Part shown: piece by piece, positions 41,954-52,549 of the stretch
Numbering within the stretch: position 1 is the stretch's first letter
How the letters are laid out: each line of letters starts with the position of its first letter
DNA from: DASXRC01 sp036506495
GTDB taxonomy: Bacteria; Actinomycetota; Actinomycetes; Mycobacteriales; Micromonosporaceae
Reading direction: 5' to 3'
DNA: 64,000 nt
Assembly: GCA_036506495.1 (NCBI GenBank)
Contig: DASXRQ010000253.1
Coordinates: 1 to 64,000, forward strand
Notes under the pieces: model-generated
Seen by the model: only the letters and a program-made list of their open reading frames with translations
Told to the model about the DNA's origin: nothing
Database searches by the model: none
Position numbers and translations under genes: made by a program

Positions 41954-42960
41954 CTGCGACGCTCGGCGCCCTGCACCGCACCCGCGACCAGCTGGCGCCG
42001 GCGATGCGGGCCGCGGTCGAGCGCCTGGACCCGACCAGCCGGCTCACCGCGGCGTACCACCTGGGCTGGTGCGACCCGCGCGGCACACCGACGGACGCCG
42101 GCGGCGGCAAGGCGATCCGGCCGACGCTGGCGCTGCTGTCGGCCGAGGCGGCCGGTGCGCCGGCGGAGGTGGCGCTGCCCGGCGCGGTCGCCGTCGAGCT
42201 GGTGCACAACTTCTCGCTGCTGCACGACGATCTGATGGACGGCGACGTGGAGCGGCGACACCGGCGTACGGTCTGGGCCATCTGGGGCTCGTCGACCGCG
42301 ATCCTGACCGGCGACGCGTTGCTGGCGTTGGCGCAGGAGGTGTTGCTGGAGTCCGAGTCGCCAACCGCGGGGCGCGCCGCGCTGCTGCTCGCCGCCGCCA
42401 CCCGTGAGCTGACCCGCGGCCAGGTCCAGGACCTCGCGTTCGAGGCGCGCCATGACGTGACGCTCCAGGAGTGCCTGGACATGGCCATGGGCAAGACCGG
42501 TTCGCTGCTGTCCGTGAGCGCCGCGATCGGTGCGGTGCTGGCCGACGCGCCGCAGGCGACCGAGTCCGCGCTGGCCGCGTTCGGTGCCCATGTCGGCCTC
42601 GCGTTCCAGCTGGTCGACGACGTGCTCGGCATCTGGGGCGATCCCGAGGTGACGGGCAAGCCGGTCCACTCCGACCTCCGGGCGCGCAAGAAGTCGCTGC
42701 CGGTCACGTACGCGCTCGCCCAGCCACGGCAGGGCCCGGAGCTGGCCGCCTGGCTCGCCGCGACCGACGAGCCTCCGGACGCGGATCTGCGGCGCGTAGC
42801 CGAGCTCGTGGACGCGGCCGGCGGCCGGGACTGGTCGCTCTCCGAGGCCCGCAACCGGCTGGCGCTCGCGGAGGAGGTGCTGTCCGCGGTCGACCTGTGG
42901 CCGCGGCCGCGCGAGGAGATGCTCGCGTTGGCCCGGTACGTCGTGGACCGGGACTCATGA
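41950..42960 (+). CDS. Polyprenyl synthetase (FPP/GGPP synthase type)
   Basis: 336 residues of the trans-isoprenyl diphosphate synthase family. First Asp-rich motif HDDLMD with preceding VELVHNFSLL (about residue 89), GKAIRPTL early, second motif FQLVDDVLGIWGDP (about residue 217), KKSLPV. In Streptomyces-type hopanoid clusters such an enzyme (HopE-like) supplies farnesyl diphosphate. Chain length cannot be read safely. Coupled on both sides by four-base overlaps. Confidence 0.9.
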   Translation: MTATLGALHRTRDQLAPAMRAAVERLDPTSRLTAAYHLGWCDPRGTPTDAGGGKAIRPTLALLSAEAAGAPAEVALPGAVAVELVHNFSLLHDDLMDGDVERRHRRTVWAIWGSSTAILTGDALLALAQEVLLESESPTAGRAALLLAAATRELTRGQVQDLAFEARHDVTLQECLDMAMGKTGSLLSVSAAIGAVLADAPQATESALAAFGAHVGLAFQLVDDVLGIWGDPEVTGKPVHSDLRARKKSLPVTYALAQPRQGPELAAWLAATDEPPDADLRRVAELVDAAGGRDWSLSEARNRLALAEEVLSAVDLWPRPREEMLALARYVVDRDS

Positions 42961-44876
42961 CCCGCGCGGTCGACGTCGGCGCACCCGACCGGACCACGAC
43001 CGGCGACGGCGTGGCCGAGGCGCTCGCCGCGGCGGTCGCGCACCTGCGCGACCGGCAGGATCCGGCCGGCTGGTGGAAGGGAGAGCTGGCCACCAACGTG
43101 ACCATGGACGCCGAGGACCTCCTCCTGCGTGAGTTCCTGGGCATCCGGACCGGCCCGCAGACCGACGAGGCGGCCCGGTGGATCCGTTCCCAGCAGCGCG
43201 CGGACGGCACCTGGGCGACGTTTCACGGCGGACCGGCCGACCTGAACGCCACCGTCGAGGCGTGGGTGGCGTTGCGGCTGGCCGGCGACCCGCCGGACGC
43301 GCCGCACATGGTGCGAGCCGCCGGGTTCGTCCGTGCGGCGGGCGGGCTGGAGCGCACCCGGGTGTTCACCCGGATCTGGATGGCTTTGTTCGGCCTCTGG
43401 TCCTGGGACGAGCTGCCCGAGCTGCCGCCGGAAATGATCTTCTTGCCGCGATGGTTCCCGTTCAACGTCTACGACTGGGGCTGCTGGGCGCGCCAGACGG
43501 TCGTGCCGCTGACGATCGTCGCCAGCCTCCGACCCGTACGCCCGCTGCCCTTCGGCATTGACGAGCTGCGCACCGGGGCGCCGCCGCCGCGGCGAGCGGC
43601 GCCGTGGACGTGGGCCGGCCTCTTCCAGCGCCTGGACCGTGTCCTGCACCTGTACGCCAGGCACCCGATCCGGCCGCTGCGCCGGCTCGCGCGACGGCGC
43701 GCCGCCGAGTGGATCATCGCTCGGCAGGAGGCAGACGGCTCGTGGGGCGGCATCCAACCGCCCTGGGTGTACTCGTTGCTCGCCCTACACCTGCTCGGCT
43801 ACTCACTGGACCACCCGGTGCTCGCCGCCGGCATCGCCGGCCTGGATGGGTTCACGATCCGGGAACGCACCGCCGACGGGTGGCTGCGCCGCCTCGAGGC
43901 GTGTCAGTCGCCGGTCTGGGACACCGCGCTCGCGCTCATCGCGCTGCTCGACGCCGGGATTCCGGGCGACGACGACGCCGTACGCCGGGCGACCGCCTGG
44001 CTGCTCGGCGAGGAGATCCGGGTCCCCGGCGACTGGGCGGTGCGCCGGCCAGGGCTCGCTCCGGGCGGCTGGGCGTTCGAGTTCGCGAACGACGGCTATC
44101 CGGACATCGACGACACCGCCGAGGTGGTGCTCGGGCTGCGCCGCGTGGCCGGGGCGGCACCCGACCCGGACGCCGTGCGCGCGGCCGTGGATCGCGGCAT
44201 GGCCTGGACCCTCGGCATGCAGTCGACGGACGGTGGCTGGGCCGCGTTCGACGCGGACAACACCCGCGCGCTCGCCAGGAAGCTGCCGTTCTGCGACTTC
44301 GGCGAGGTGATCGACCCGCCGTCGGCAGACGTCACGGCGCACGTGGTGGAGGCCCTCGCGGCGCAGGGCCGCGCCGACGAGCCGGCCGGCCAGCGCGGCG
44401 TCGCGTGGCTGCTGGCGAACCAAGAGCCGGACGGCTCCTGGTTCGGCCGCTGGGGCGCCAACTACGTGTACGGCACCGGCGCGGTCGTCCCGGCGCTCGT
44501 CGCTGCGGGCCTCGATCCTGCTGCGGAGTCGATCCGCCGGGCGGTGCGGTGGCTGGCCGACCACCAGAACCCCGACGGCGGCTGGGGCGAAGACCTGCGC
44601 TCGTACGACGACCCGGCGGCCTGGGCGGGCCGTGGGGTGTCGACCGCCTCCCAGACCGCGTGGGCCCTGCTCGCGCTGCTCGCGGCCGACGAGCGTGGCG
44701 AGCCGGTCCGCCGCGGCATCGGCTTCCTCGTCGACACGCAGCGCCCGGACGGCGGCTGGGACGAGGACGCGTACACCGGCACCGGGTTCCCCGGCGACTT
44801 CTACATCAACTACCACCTGTACCGGGTGATCTTCCCGGTCACCGCCCTCGGTCGCTACCTGGCGGTGGCCACGTGA
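42957..44876 (+). CDS. shc: Squalene-hopene cyclase
   Basis: 639 residues. It cyclises squalene to hopene/hopanol, a bacterial sterol surrogate, at the membrane. The acid catalytic motif is DIDDTAE (DxDD, about residue 380). QW repeats are visible as QQRADGTW, QEADGSWGG, QSTDGGWAAF, QEPDGSWFGRWG, QNPDGGWGED and QRPDGGWDED, and the usual N-terminal HLRDRQDPAGWW is present. The length equals that of known SHCs. Coupled by ATGA to the polyprenyl synthase and by GTGA to the next gene. Confidence 0.96.
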   Translation: MTRAVDVGAPDRTTTGDGVAEALAAAVAHLRDRQDPAGWWKGELATNVTMDAEDLLLREFLGIRTGPQTDEAARWIRSQQRADGTWATFHGGPADLNATVEAWVALRLAGDPPDAPHMVRAAGFVRAAGGLERTRVFTRIWMALFGLWSWDELPELPPEMIFLPRWFPFNVYDWGCWARQTVVPLTIVASLRPVRPLPFGIDELRTGAPPPRRAAPWTWAGLFQRLDRVLHLYARHPIRPLRRLARRRAAEWIIARQEADGSWGGIQPPWVYSLLALHLLGYSLDHPVLAAGIAGLDGFTIRERTADGWLRRLEACQSPVWDTALALIALLDAGIPGDDDAVRRATAWLLGEEIRVPGDWAVRRPGLAPGGWAFEFANDGYPDIDDTAEVVLGLRRVAGAAPDPDAVRAAVDRGMAWTLGMQSTDGGWAAFDADNTRALARKLPFCDFGEVIDPPSADVTAHVVEALAAQGRADEPAGQRGVAWLLANQEPDGSWFGRWGANYVYGTGAVVPALVAAGLDPAAESIRRAVRWLADHQNPDGGWGEDLRSYDDPAAWAGRGVSTASQTAWALLALLAADERGEPVRRGIGFLVDTQRPDGGWDEDAYTGTGFPGDFYINYHLYRVIFPVTALGRYLAVAT

Positions 44877-46357
44877 CCGCGAAGACGGGGGCCGTGGTGT
44901 GCGCGCCGCTGCGGGTGGAGCGGCTGGCGCTGCGCCGGACTCGGGCCCCGGTGGTCCGCACCGGCATGGGTCCGCGCCGTGCGGCAAGGGCGGCGGCGCT
45001 GCTGGCCGGCCGTCCGGTCCTGGTGGCCGGCGTCGGTGGCGGCCTCGGCCCGGAGGTGCGCCCCGGCGATCTGGTGGTCGCCACCGAGGTACGCGGGCCG
45101 GACGGTGCCCGGTGGCCGTGCCCGTCCGCGCCGCTGCTAGCGGCCGAGCTGCGCCGAAACGGCCTGACCGTCCACCTCGGACCGGTCGCGTCGCGCGCCC
45201 GGGTGGTCGACGGCCGGACCCGGCGGGAGCTGGCGGCCACCGGCGCGCTCGCCGTCGACAACGAATCGGCCTGGCTCGCCGAACGGGCCGGTCCGCTCGC
45301 GGTCATCCGCGCAATCGTGGACACCGAGCGGGCGCCCCTCTGGCACCCGGGCACGGTGTCCCGGGGCATCCGCGCGCTGCGGGCGCTCGCCCGGGCAGCG
45401 CCCGCGATCGACGCGTGGGCAGCGGCCGCCCACCCGCGCCGCGTGCTGCTCGCCCACCCTCGGTCGTTCTGCGCCGGCGTCGAGCGCGCGATCGAGGTCG
45501 TGGAGCGCGCGCTCGATAAGTACGGCCCGCCCGTATACGTGCGCCGGCAGATCGTCCACAACGCGCACGTCGTGCGGGACCTCGAGCGGCGTGGCGCGGT
45601 CTTCGTCACCGACGTGGACGAGGTGCCGGCCGGTGGGGTGCTCGTGTTCGCCGCGCACGGCGTGTCGCCGGCGGTCCGGGCCGCGGCCGGCGATCGGAAC
45701 CTGTCCGTCATCGACGCCACTTGCCCTCTCGTGGCCAAGGTGCACGCCGAGGTCCGTCGGCATGCCGGCCGGGGCCGCACCATCTTCCTGATCGGCCACG
45801 CCGACCACGAGGAGGTCGAGGGCACCCTCGGCGAGGCGCCGGGCGACGTCGTGGTGGTCGGCGACGCCGACGCGGCGGCCCGGGTGGTGCCGCCCGACCC
45901 GCAGCGGGTGGCGTACGCGATGCAGACCACCCTCGCCGTCGACGAGGCGGCGCGGGTCGTGGACGTGCTGCGTGCGCGCTTCCCGGCGCTGCGGGCGCCG
46001 GCCAGCGACGACATCTGCTACGCCACGACGAACCGCCAGCGGGCCGTCCGGGACATCGCCGGCGCCTGCGACCTGATGCTGGTCCTGGGCTCGGCGAACT
46101 CGTCGAACTCGGTGCGCCTCGTCGAGGTCGCGGAGCGCGCCGGCGTGCCCGCGCGGCTCGTCGACGACGCCGCGGAGGTCGACCTCCGCACGCTGGCCGC
46201 CGCCGACCGCGTCGGCATCACCGCGGGCGCGTCGGCGCCGCCGGATCTTGTCGACCATCTCGTGAGCTGCCTGGACGGGCTCGGCCCGGTCACCATCGAG
46301 GAGTCGGCGGCCCGTCCAGAGACCATGCATTTCGCACTGCCCAAGGAGGTGACCTGA
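44873..46357 (+). CDS. HpnG nucleosidase fused to IspH (HMBPP reductase)
   Basis: 494 residues in two enzyme parts. Residues about 1-185 are a purine-nucleoside phosphorylase/MTAN-like domain (VVRTGMGPRRAARAAALL, VAGVGGGLGPEVRPGDLVVA, AVDNESAW), i.e. HpnG, which removes adenine from adenosylhopane. Residues about 195-485 are a complete IspH, the last MEP enzyme: the three Fe-S cysteines are in SFCAGVERAIE, DATCPLVAKV and DDICYATTNRQ, with AAHGVSP and GSANSSNS also present. IspH is normally free-standing. GTG 44873 is coupled to shc. The nucleosidase motif has Asn where MTAN-type enzymes have Met (DNES versus DMES). Confidence 0.93.
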   Translation: MTAKTGAVVCAPLRVERLALRRTRAPVVRTGMGPRRAARAAALLAGRPVLVAGVGGGLGPEVRPGDLVVATEVRGPDGARWPCPSAPLLAAELRRNGLTVHLGPVASRARVVDGRTRRELAATGALAVDNESAWLAERAGPLAVIRAIVDTERAPLWHPGTVSRGIRALRALARAAPAIDAWAAAAHPRRVLLAHPRSFCAGVERAIEVVERALDKYGPPVYVRRQIVHNAHVVRDLERRGAVFVTDVDEVPAGGVLVFAAHGVSPAVRAAAGDRNLSVIDATCPLVAKVHAEVRRHAGRGRTIFLIGHADHEEVEGTLGEAPGDVVVVGDADAAARVVPPDPQRVAYAMQTTLAVDEAARVVDVLRARFPALRAPASDDICYATTNRQRAVRDIAGACDLMLVLGSANSSNSVRLVEVAERAGVPARLVDDAAEVDLRTLAAADRVGITAGASAPPDLVDHLVSCLDGLGPVTIEESAARPETMHFALPKEVT

Positions 46358-46360
46358 GCG

Positions 46361-47365
46361 ATGGCCATGCCACTGCGGCAGAGCATCCGACTCGGCCGAT
46401 ATCTCATGAAACAGAAGCTGCTGCGCAGGGAGAAGTTCGCCCTGCTCGTGGAGCTGGAGCCCCTGTTCGCCTGCAACCTCAAGTGCGCGGGCTGCGGCAA
46501 GATCGCTCAGCCGGCGTCCCTGCTCAAGCAGCGGATGCCGGTGGAACAGGCGGTGGCCGCGATCGAGGAGAGCGGCGCTCCGATGGTGTCCATCGCCGGT
46601 GGCGAGCCGCTGATGCACCCGCAGATCGACGAGATCGTGCGGCAGCTGCTCGCCCGCAAGAAGATCGTCTTTCTGTGCACGAACGCGCTGCTGCTGCCGA
46701 AGCACCTGCACCGCTTCACGCCGCACCGCGACTTCGCCTGGATGGTGCACATCGACGGGCTCCGCGAGCGGCACGATGAGTCGGTCAATAAGGAGGGCGG
46801 CTTCGACGCCGCGGTCGACGCCATCAGGCAGGCCCAGGCGGCCGGTTTCCGGGTGATGACCAACACCACGTTCTTCAACATCGACGGCCCGGCCGACGTG
46901 ATCGGCGTGCTCGACTACCTTAACGACGAGATCAAGGTCGACAATATGCAGATCTCGCCCGGGTACGCCTATGAGAGGGCGCCCGACCAGGAGCACTGGT
47001 TGGGGGTTTCCGAGACGCGCGAGCTGTTCGCGAAGGCGTTCGCGGACGGCCGTCGCCGGCGCTGGCGGCTCAACCACTCGCCGGTCTTCCTCGACTTCCT
47101 GGAGGGCAAACGGGAGCTCGCCTGTACGGCGTGGGGCATCCCGTCGTACTCGCTGCTCGGCTGGCAGCGGCCCTGCTACCTGCTCGATGACGGGTACGCC
47201 GCGACGTACCGCGAGCTGATCGAGGAGACCGACTGGGCCGCGTTCGGCCGTGGCAAGGACCCGCGCTGCGCCAACTGCATGGCCCATTGCGGGTACGAGC
47301 CGACCGCGGTCATCGCCACGATCGGTTCGCTGAAGGAGACGATCCGCGCCGCGGTCGGTGGGTGA
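46361..47365 (+). CDS. hpnH: Adenosylhopane synthase HpnH (radical SAM)
   Basis: 334 residues. It joins a 5'-deoxyadenosyl group to diploptene, the first step of C35 hopanoid side chains. The 4Fe-4S motif is [11 protein letters not shown] (CxxxCxxC, about residue 38), with [18 protein letters not shown] (GGEP motif) after it. C-terminal extra cysteines ([21 protein letters not shown]) are normal for the family. Start ATG 46361, three bases after the HpnG-IspH stop; the end overlaps dxs by GTGA. Confidence 0.95.
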   Translation: MAMPLRQSIRLGRYLMKQKLLRREKFALLVELEPLFACNLKCAGCGKIAQPASLLKQRMPVEQAVAAIEESGAPMVSIAGGEPLMHPQIDEIVRQLLARKKIVFLCTNALLLPKHLHRFTPHRDFAWMVHIDGLRERHDESVNKEGGFDAAVDAIRQAQAAGFRVMTNTTFFNIDGPADVIGVLDYLNDEIKVDNMQISPGYAYERAPDQEHWLGVSETRELFAKAFADGRRRRWRLNHSPVFLDFLEGKRELACTAWGIPSYSLLGWQRPCYLLDDGYAATYRELIEETDWAAFGRGKDPRCANCMAHCGYEPTAVIATIGSLKETIRAAVGG

Positions 47366-49113
47366 CCGACATGGCCCTGCTGGACACGGTCGCCTGCCCC
47401 GCCGACCTGCGGGCGTTGCCGGAGTCGGCGCTGCCCGCGTTGGCCGCGGAGATCCGGGAACGGCTCATCGAGTCCGTGCGGCGTACGGGCGGTCACCTCG
47501 GGCCGAACCTTGGCGTGGTCGAGCTGACCATCGCGCTGCATCGGGTCTTCGACTCGCCACGCGACGCGATCGTCTGGGACACCGGACACCAGGCGTACGT
47601 CCACAAGATGCTCACCGGCCGCGCCGACCGACTGGACGGCCTGCGCCAGCGCGGTGGGCTGTCCGGCTATCCCAGCCGCGCGGAGAGCGACCACGATCTC
47701 ATCGAGAACTCGCACGCCTCGACCGCGCTGTCCTACTTGGACGGTCTGGCGAAGGCTTTCGCGCTGTGTGGCGCGTCGGACCGGGCCGCCGTGGCCGTCG
47801 TGGGCGACGGGGCGCTGACCGGCGGCATGTGCTGGGAGGCGTTGAACAACATCGCCGCCGCGCGGCACCGGCCGGTGGTGATCGTGCTCAACGACAACGG
47901 CCGATCGTACGCGCCGACCGCCGGCGCACTCGGCCGCCACCTCGCGAAGCTGCGCGCCGGCGCGGGCCTGTCCCTGTTCGAGCAGCTGGGCATCGGCTAC
48001 GTCGGACCCGTCGACGGACACGACACGGTCGCCGTTGAGGCCGCGCTGCGCAAGGCGCGTGACCTCGGCACACCGACCGTCGTGCACTGCGTGACCCGCA
48101 AGGGCTTCGGCCACCCGCCGGCCGAGGCCGACGAGGCGGACCGCATGCACTCCATCGGACCGGCCGTGCCGGCCGGCGTGGCGAAGCCCGCGAGCTGGAC
48201 CGAGGTCTTCGCGGCGGAGATGGTGGCGATCGGCGCCGAGCGGCACGACGTGGTGGCCCTGAGTGCCGCCATGCTCGGTCCGACGGGGCTGCAGGCGTTC
48301 GCGGACCGCTACCCTGACCGCGCGTTCGACGTGGGCATCGCCGAGCAGCATGCCGTGACGTCGGCGGCCGGCCTCGCGATGGGCGGCCTGCACCCCGTCG
48401 TGTGCATCTACTCGACATTCCTCAACCGCGCCCTCGACCAGGTGCTGATGGACGTGGCGCTGCACGGGTTGCCCGTCACGTTCGTACTGGACCGGGCGGG
48501 CATCACCGGCAGCGACGGCCCCTCGCACCACGGCATGTGGGACCTGTCCCTGCTGGGCATGGTGCCCGGCATGCGGGTCGCCGCGCCGCGGGACGGTCGC
48601 CAGCTGCGGCTCGAGCTTCGCGAGGCTGTCAACCACGCCGATGGCCCGAGCACGGTGCGCTTCCCGAAGGCCGATGTGGGCCCGGAGTTGCCCGCGGTCG
48701 GGCGGCTGGGCTCCGCCGACGTGCTGTGCGCCGCCGCCGACGCCGATCTGCTGCTGATCGCGGCCGGCGCGACGGCCGGCCCCGCGCTCGCCGCCGCCGG
48801 CGAACTGCGCCGGGCCGGTCACGCCGTGACGGTCGTGGATCCCCGCTGGCTGTTGCCGGTCGACCCGGCCCTGGTGGCGGCCGCGGCCGGCCACGAGCAC
48901 GTCGTCACGGTCGAGGACAACGGCGAGCACGGCGGCTACGGCGACGCGTTCGCGCGCGCGGTCCGGGCCGCCGGCGTGACCGTCCCGATGCGGACGCTCG
49001 CACTGCCGCAGCGCTTCCTGGCACACGGTTCGCGGGGCGGGATCCTAAGCGATCAGGGGTTGGACGGCCGGGGAATCGCCGCCGCCGTGCTCGAGGCGCA
49101 GGTCTGGAGCTAG
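47362..49113 (+). CDS. dxs: 1-deoxy-D-xylulose-5-phosphate synthase
   Basis: 583 residues, somewhat shorter than the usual 620-640. It condenses pyruvate and glyceraldehyde 3-phosphate in a ThDP-dependent first MEP step. [33 protein letters not shown], the ThDP motif [17 protein letters not shown] (about residue 148), [17 protein letters not shown] and [10 protein letters not shown] are intact. GTG 47362; ATG 47371 is possible. It ends the hopanoid operon; its last four bases overlap the convergent P-type ATPase gene. A second, housekeeping dxs elsewhere is likely but not visible. Confidence 0.93.
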   Translation: MTDMALLDTVACPADLRALPESALPALAAEIRERLIESVRRTGGHLGPNLGVVELTIALHRVFDSPRDAIVWDTGHQAYVHKMLTGRADRLDGLRQRGGLSGYPSRAESDHDLIENSHASTALSYLDGLAKAFALCGASDRAAVAVVGDGALTGGMCWEALNNIAAARHRPVVIVLNDNGRSYAPTAGALGRHLAKLRAGAGLSLFEQLGIGYVGPVDGHDTVAVEAALRKARDLGTPTVVHCVTRKGFGHPPAEADEADRMHSIGPAVPAGVAKPASWTEVFAAEMVAIGAERHDVVALSAAMLGPTGLQAFADRYPDRAFDVGIAEQHAVTSAAGLAMGGLHPVVCIYSTFLNRALDQVLMDVALHGLPVTFVLDRAGITGSDGPSHHGMWDLSLLGMVPGMRVAAPRDGRQLRLELREAVNHADGPSTVRFPKADVGPELPAVGRLGSADVLCAAADADLLLIAAGATAGPALAAAGELRRAGHAVTVVDPRWLLPVDPALVAAAAGHEHVVTVEDNGEHGGYGDAFARAVRAAGVTVPMRTLALPQRFLAHGSRGGILSDQGLDGRGIAAAVLEAQVWS

Positions 49114-51461
49114 CGGGCCCAGCGGCGGCCGAGCCGCCAGGCCAGCTCCATCAGCACGATTCCGACCGCGGCGCAGGTAAGGGCGACCATCGTGAACCGC
49201 GGGTTGCTCGGGTCGAGGTCGAGGATCCGCTGCGTCGGTGGCGCCACGAACATCAGCGTCGACAGCGCCGCCATCCCCGCGATCAGGGCGATCTTCCACC
49301 AGGTGTACGGCCGCGCGACGATCGCGAGCAGCCAGAGCGCGATCGCGGTCAGGGTGATGAGCGCGCTGGTGCTGGCCTGGACCTTGTCCCGGGTGCTGGC
49401 GGCGTTGCCGGGGTACACCACGACGTAGCAGACGAAGCAGGCGACCGAGATCACGATGCCGGCCGGCAGCGCCGCGTGCATCACCCGGGCGACGAAGCCG
49501 GGTCGGGCGCGCTCCGCGTTCGGGGCCAGGGACAGCACGAACGCGGGTAGCCCGATCGTGAACCACCCGGTGATGGTCACGTGTCGGGGCAGGAACGGAT
49601 AGGGCAGCGGATCGAGGGCGATCAATCCTGGGACACCGACCATGACCGCCAGCAGGACGGAGTACATCGTCTTGGTGAGAAAGAGCGTGGACACCCGCTC
49701 GATGTTGCCGATGACGCGGCGACCCTCCGCGACGACGTGGGGCAGTGTGGCGAACCTGTTGTCCAGCAGCACGATCTGGGCCACCGTGCGGGCGGCCGGG
49801 CTCCCGGAGCCCATCGCGACGCCGATATCCGCGTCCTTGAGCGCGAGCACGTCGTTGACGCCGTCGCCGGTCATCGCGACGGTGTGCCCGCTCGCGTGCA
49901 GCGCCTGGACCATCGAACGCTTCTGTGCGGGGGTGACCCGGCCGAAGACGGTGGCATCCTCCATCGCCGCGGCGAGGCGCTCGGGATCCTCGGGGAGGGT
50001 TCGCGCGTCGACCGGATGGTCGGCGCCCCGCAGACCCAGCGACGCGGCGACCGAGCCGACCGCACGGGCGCTGTCGCCGGAGATTACCTTCACGGTGACG
50101 TCCTGGCTGGCGAAGTACGCCAGCGTTGTCCGCGCGTCCGGGCGCACGCGCTGCTCCAACACGACAAGCGCCTCCGGGTCGACCGAGCCGGGCGCCCCGG
50201 TGGCGTCGACAGCGCGGTCGGCGCGACCGAGCACGAGCACGCGCAGTCCCCGGGCGGCGGTCTCCTCGGCGTCCGCCCGCTCGGCGTTGCCGGCCGGCAG
50301 CAGCACATCCGGCGCACCGAGCACCCAATTCCCCTGCCGGTCGAAGCCCGCGCCGCTCCATTTGCGCGCGGAGGAGAACGGAGCGACCGCGCGAGGTCGC
50401 CAGCCCGGGCCGGTTGGGTACGCGTCGCGGATCGCCTGCAAGGTGGCGTTCGGGTGAGCATCCGCTCCGGCGAGCGCGGCCAAGGCCTCGTCCACGGCGC
50501 GCTCGTCGTCGCCGGTCGGACGCACCTCCGTGACGCGCATCGCGTTGTCGGTGAGCGTGCCGGTCTTGTCGGCGCACACGACGTCGACCCGGGCCAGCCC
50601 CTCGATCGCCGGCAGCTCGTTGACGAGGCACTGTCGCCGGCCGAGCCGGATGACACCCACCGCGAACGCGATCGCCGTCAGTAGGACGAGCCCCTCGGGC
50701 ACCATCGGAACCAGCGCCGCGACCATTCCGCGCAGCGCCTGCTGCAGGGGCTGGTCGCCTGCGAGTTGGTTGTAGATCGACAGCGCGCCGGCCGGAACCA
50801 ACAGGAAGGTGATGAACCGCAGGATCCGGTTGATGCCGTTGCGGAGGTCGGAGTTGACCAACGTAAACTTGCTCGCCTCGGCCGCAAGCTGCGCCGCGTA
50901 CGCCTCGCGTCCCACCCGAGTGGCGACGTAGAGCCCGCTGCCCGCGGCCACGAAGCTGCCCGAGAGGACCCGGTCGCCACCGGTCTTCACGACGGGCTCC
51001 GACTCGCCGCTGAGCAGCGATTCGTCGACCTCGAGCGCCTCGTCGGCGATCACCTCGCCGTCGACGACGATCTGGTCGCCCGCGGCCACCTCGATGACGT
51101 CGTCGGCGACCACCTCGTTCGGCGCGAGCTGCCGCGTCTCGCCGTCGCGACGCACGCGCGGCCTGGCCTGCCCAATGATGGACAGCCGGTCGAGCGTGCG
51201 CTTCGCACGCAGCTCCTGGACGATGCCGATCACGCTGTTGGCGATGATCAGGCCGCCGAAAAGGCCGTCCAGCAGGTACCCCGTGGACGCGATGATCGCG
51301 AACAGCACCGTGAAGATCGCGTTTATCCGGGTGAAGAGGTTGGCCCGGACGATCTCCCAGGTGCCGCGGCTGGTCCGGCTGGGCACGTCGTTGGCGCGCC
51401 CGTCGGCCCGTCGCTGCGCGACCTGCTCGGAGGTCAGACCGCGCTCATCGGCCCGGGTCAT
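49110..51461 (-). CDS. P-type cation-transport ATPase (CtpE/P2-like)
   Basis: 783 residues. A-domain motif [12 protein letters not shown] (about residue 150), helix 4 [18 protein letters not shown] (PEGL, about residue 255), phosphorylation motif DKTGTLT (about residue 300) and the hinge [22 protein letters not shown] are all present. It has six to ten transmembrane segments, with no heavy-metal CxxC domain at the N-terminus. It resembles mycobacterial CtpE-type Ca/Mg pumps; substrate inferred. Convergent with dxs (4-base overlap), no sequence terminator between. Confidence 0.92.
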   Translation of the reverse strand: MTRADERGLTSEQVAQRRADGRANDVPSRTSRGTWEIVRANLFTRINAIFTVLFAIIASTGYLLDGLFGGLIIANSVIGIVQELRAKRTLDRLSIIGQARPRVRRDGETRQLAPNEVVADDVIEVAAGDQIVVDGEVIADEALEVDESLLSGESEPVVKTGGDRVLSGSFVAAGSGLYVATRVGREAYAAQLAAEASKFTLVNSDLRNGINRILRFITFLLVPAGALSIYNQLAGDQPLQQALRGMVAALVPMVPEGLVLLTAIAFAVGVIRLGRRQCLVNELPAIEGLARVDVVCADKTGTLTDNAMRVTEVRPTGDDERAVDEALAALAGADAHPNATLQAIRDAYPTGPGWRPRAVAPFSSARKWSGAGFDRQGNWVLGAPDVLLPAGNAERADAEETAARGLRVLVLGRADRAVDATGAPGSVDPEALVVLEQRVRPDARTTLAYFASQDVTVKVISGDSARAVGSVAASLGLRGADHPVDARTLPEDPERLAAAMEDATVFGRVTPAQKRSMVQALHASGHTVAMTGDGVNDVLALKDADIGVAMGSGSPAARTVAQIVLLDNRFATLPHVVAEGRRVIGNIERVSTLFLTKTMYSVLLAVMVGVPGLIALDPLPYPFLPRHVTITGWFTIGLPAFVLSLAPNAERARPGFVARVMHAALPAGIVISVACFVCYVVVYPGNAASTRDKVQASTSALITLTAIALWLLAIVARPYTWWKIALIAGMAALSTLMFVAPPTQRILDLDPSNPRFTMVALTCAAVGIVLMELAWRLGRRWAR

Positions 51462-51587
51462 GGTCTCTTCGTACTATGTGTAGGGCCAGCGCCTGACCAC
51501 CTCCGGCATGTTCGTACGCGTCCTACGTGCCCTGATTCAGGAATGAATCGCCCCGGTCGGGAAGACGGCGCGAACACTGAGCCGTGT

Positions 51588-52451
51588 TCAGTCCACTTCG
51601 GCGCTTCCCGTGACCTGCAGCTTGCGCAGCGCCCTCTGGTAGAACGTGGTCCGGCCCAGCCGGACGACCCGGGCCGCCGAGGGAACCGTGGTCACGGTCA
51701 GCGAGTCGCCGGCGGACAGGTGGGTCCGGACGAGGCCGTCGACCTCGACGGCGACCTCTCCGCTGGTCGAGAGCAGATCCAGGCGGACGGACTCCTCGCA
51801 GGCGAGGACGAGCGCGCGGCTGAACGTCGAATGGGCAGCCGCGGGGACCACGACGAAACCCTCGACGGTGGGCGACATGATCGGCCCGCCAGCAGAGAAG
51901 CTGTACGCGGTCGACCCGGTTGCCGTCGCCACGATGATCGCGTCAGCGGCGTAGTTGACGAACCGGTCGTCGTTGACCGCGACGCCGACCGCGACGAGGC
52001 GATGCCCTGGGATGCGTACGAGGACGATGTCGTTGAACGCGGTCACCTCGGACCCGTCGGGCAGCCGCGTCGTGACCGCAGCCCGGGGCTCCACTGTGTA
52101 CTCGCCGGCGTCGATGGCGGACAGCGCGGCCGGCAGCTCCTCGACGTCGATCTCGGCGAGGAACCCCAGGCGGCCGAGGTTGACGCCGAGGAGTGGGGTC
52201 GCCTTCTCGGCCGCCAGCCGCATCGCGCGGAGCATCGTCCCGTCCCCACCGAGGCCGACGAGCAGGTCGGCCCGGGCGACGAGCTCCGCGGCATCGGCTG
52301 GTTGTGCCCGGCACTCGATCCGCTCGATTTCGTCGGGCAGACCCAGCACCGTAATCGACCGCGCGGCCGCCCAGTCGACCACGGCGTCGACCGCGGACTT
52401 GGGGTCCCGGGCGGGGTGCAGCACCAGGCCGACGGTGGTGATCACACCCAT
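51588..52451 (-). CDS. nadK: NAD kinase (probable second copy)
   Basis: 287 residues. GGDGTMLRAMRLA (the catalytic GGDG, about residue 68), NLGRLGFLAEI, AFNDIVL (ATP-binding, Asn-Asp in place of the usual Asn-Glu) and TGSTAYSFSAGGPIMSP (about residue 185) are all seen. It phosphorylates NAD to NADP. Actinobacteria often have two copies; nearby genes give no hint. Start ATG 52451. Confidence 0.92.
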   Translation of the reverse strand: MGVITTVGLVLHPARDPKSAVDAVVDWAAARSITVLGLPDEIERIECRAQPADAAELVARADLLVGLGGDGTMLRAMRLAAEKATPLLGVNLGRLGFLAEIDVEELPAALSAIDAGEYTVEPRAAVTTRLPDGSEVTAFNDIVLVRIPGHRLVAVGVAVNDDRFVNYAADAIIVATATGSTAYSFSAGGPIMSPTVEGFVVVPAAAHSTFSRALVLACEESVRLDLLSTSGEVAVEVDGLVRTHLSAGDSLTVTTVPSAARVVRLGRTTFYQRALRKLQVTGSAEVD

Positions 52452-52549
52452 GGCCGCATTCTACGGGCGGGCGATGGTGCGACTGGGGTCGCAACGGTTA
52501 TCCTCGTGAGCCCTAGATCCTCTGGCCCGCGCTTGAGAGAATCCCGTAT

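Noticed and set aside
38825..49113. Carotenoid cluster (HpnC/D/E resemble phytoene synthase and desaturase)
   Set aside because: The order with squalene-hopene cyclase, HpnG and HpnH is the hopanoid set; no lycopene genes.
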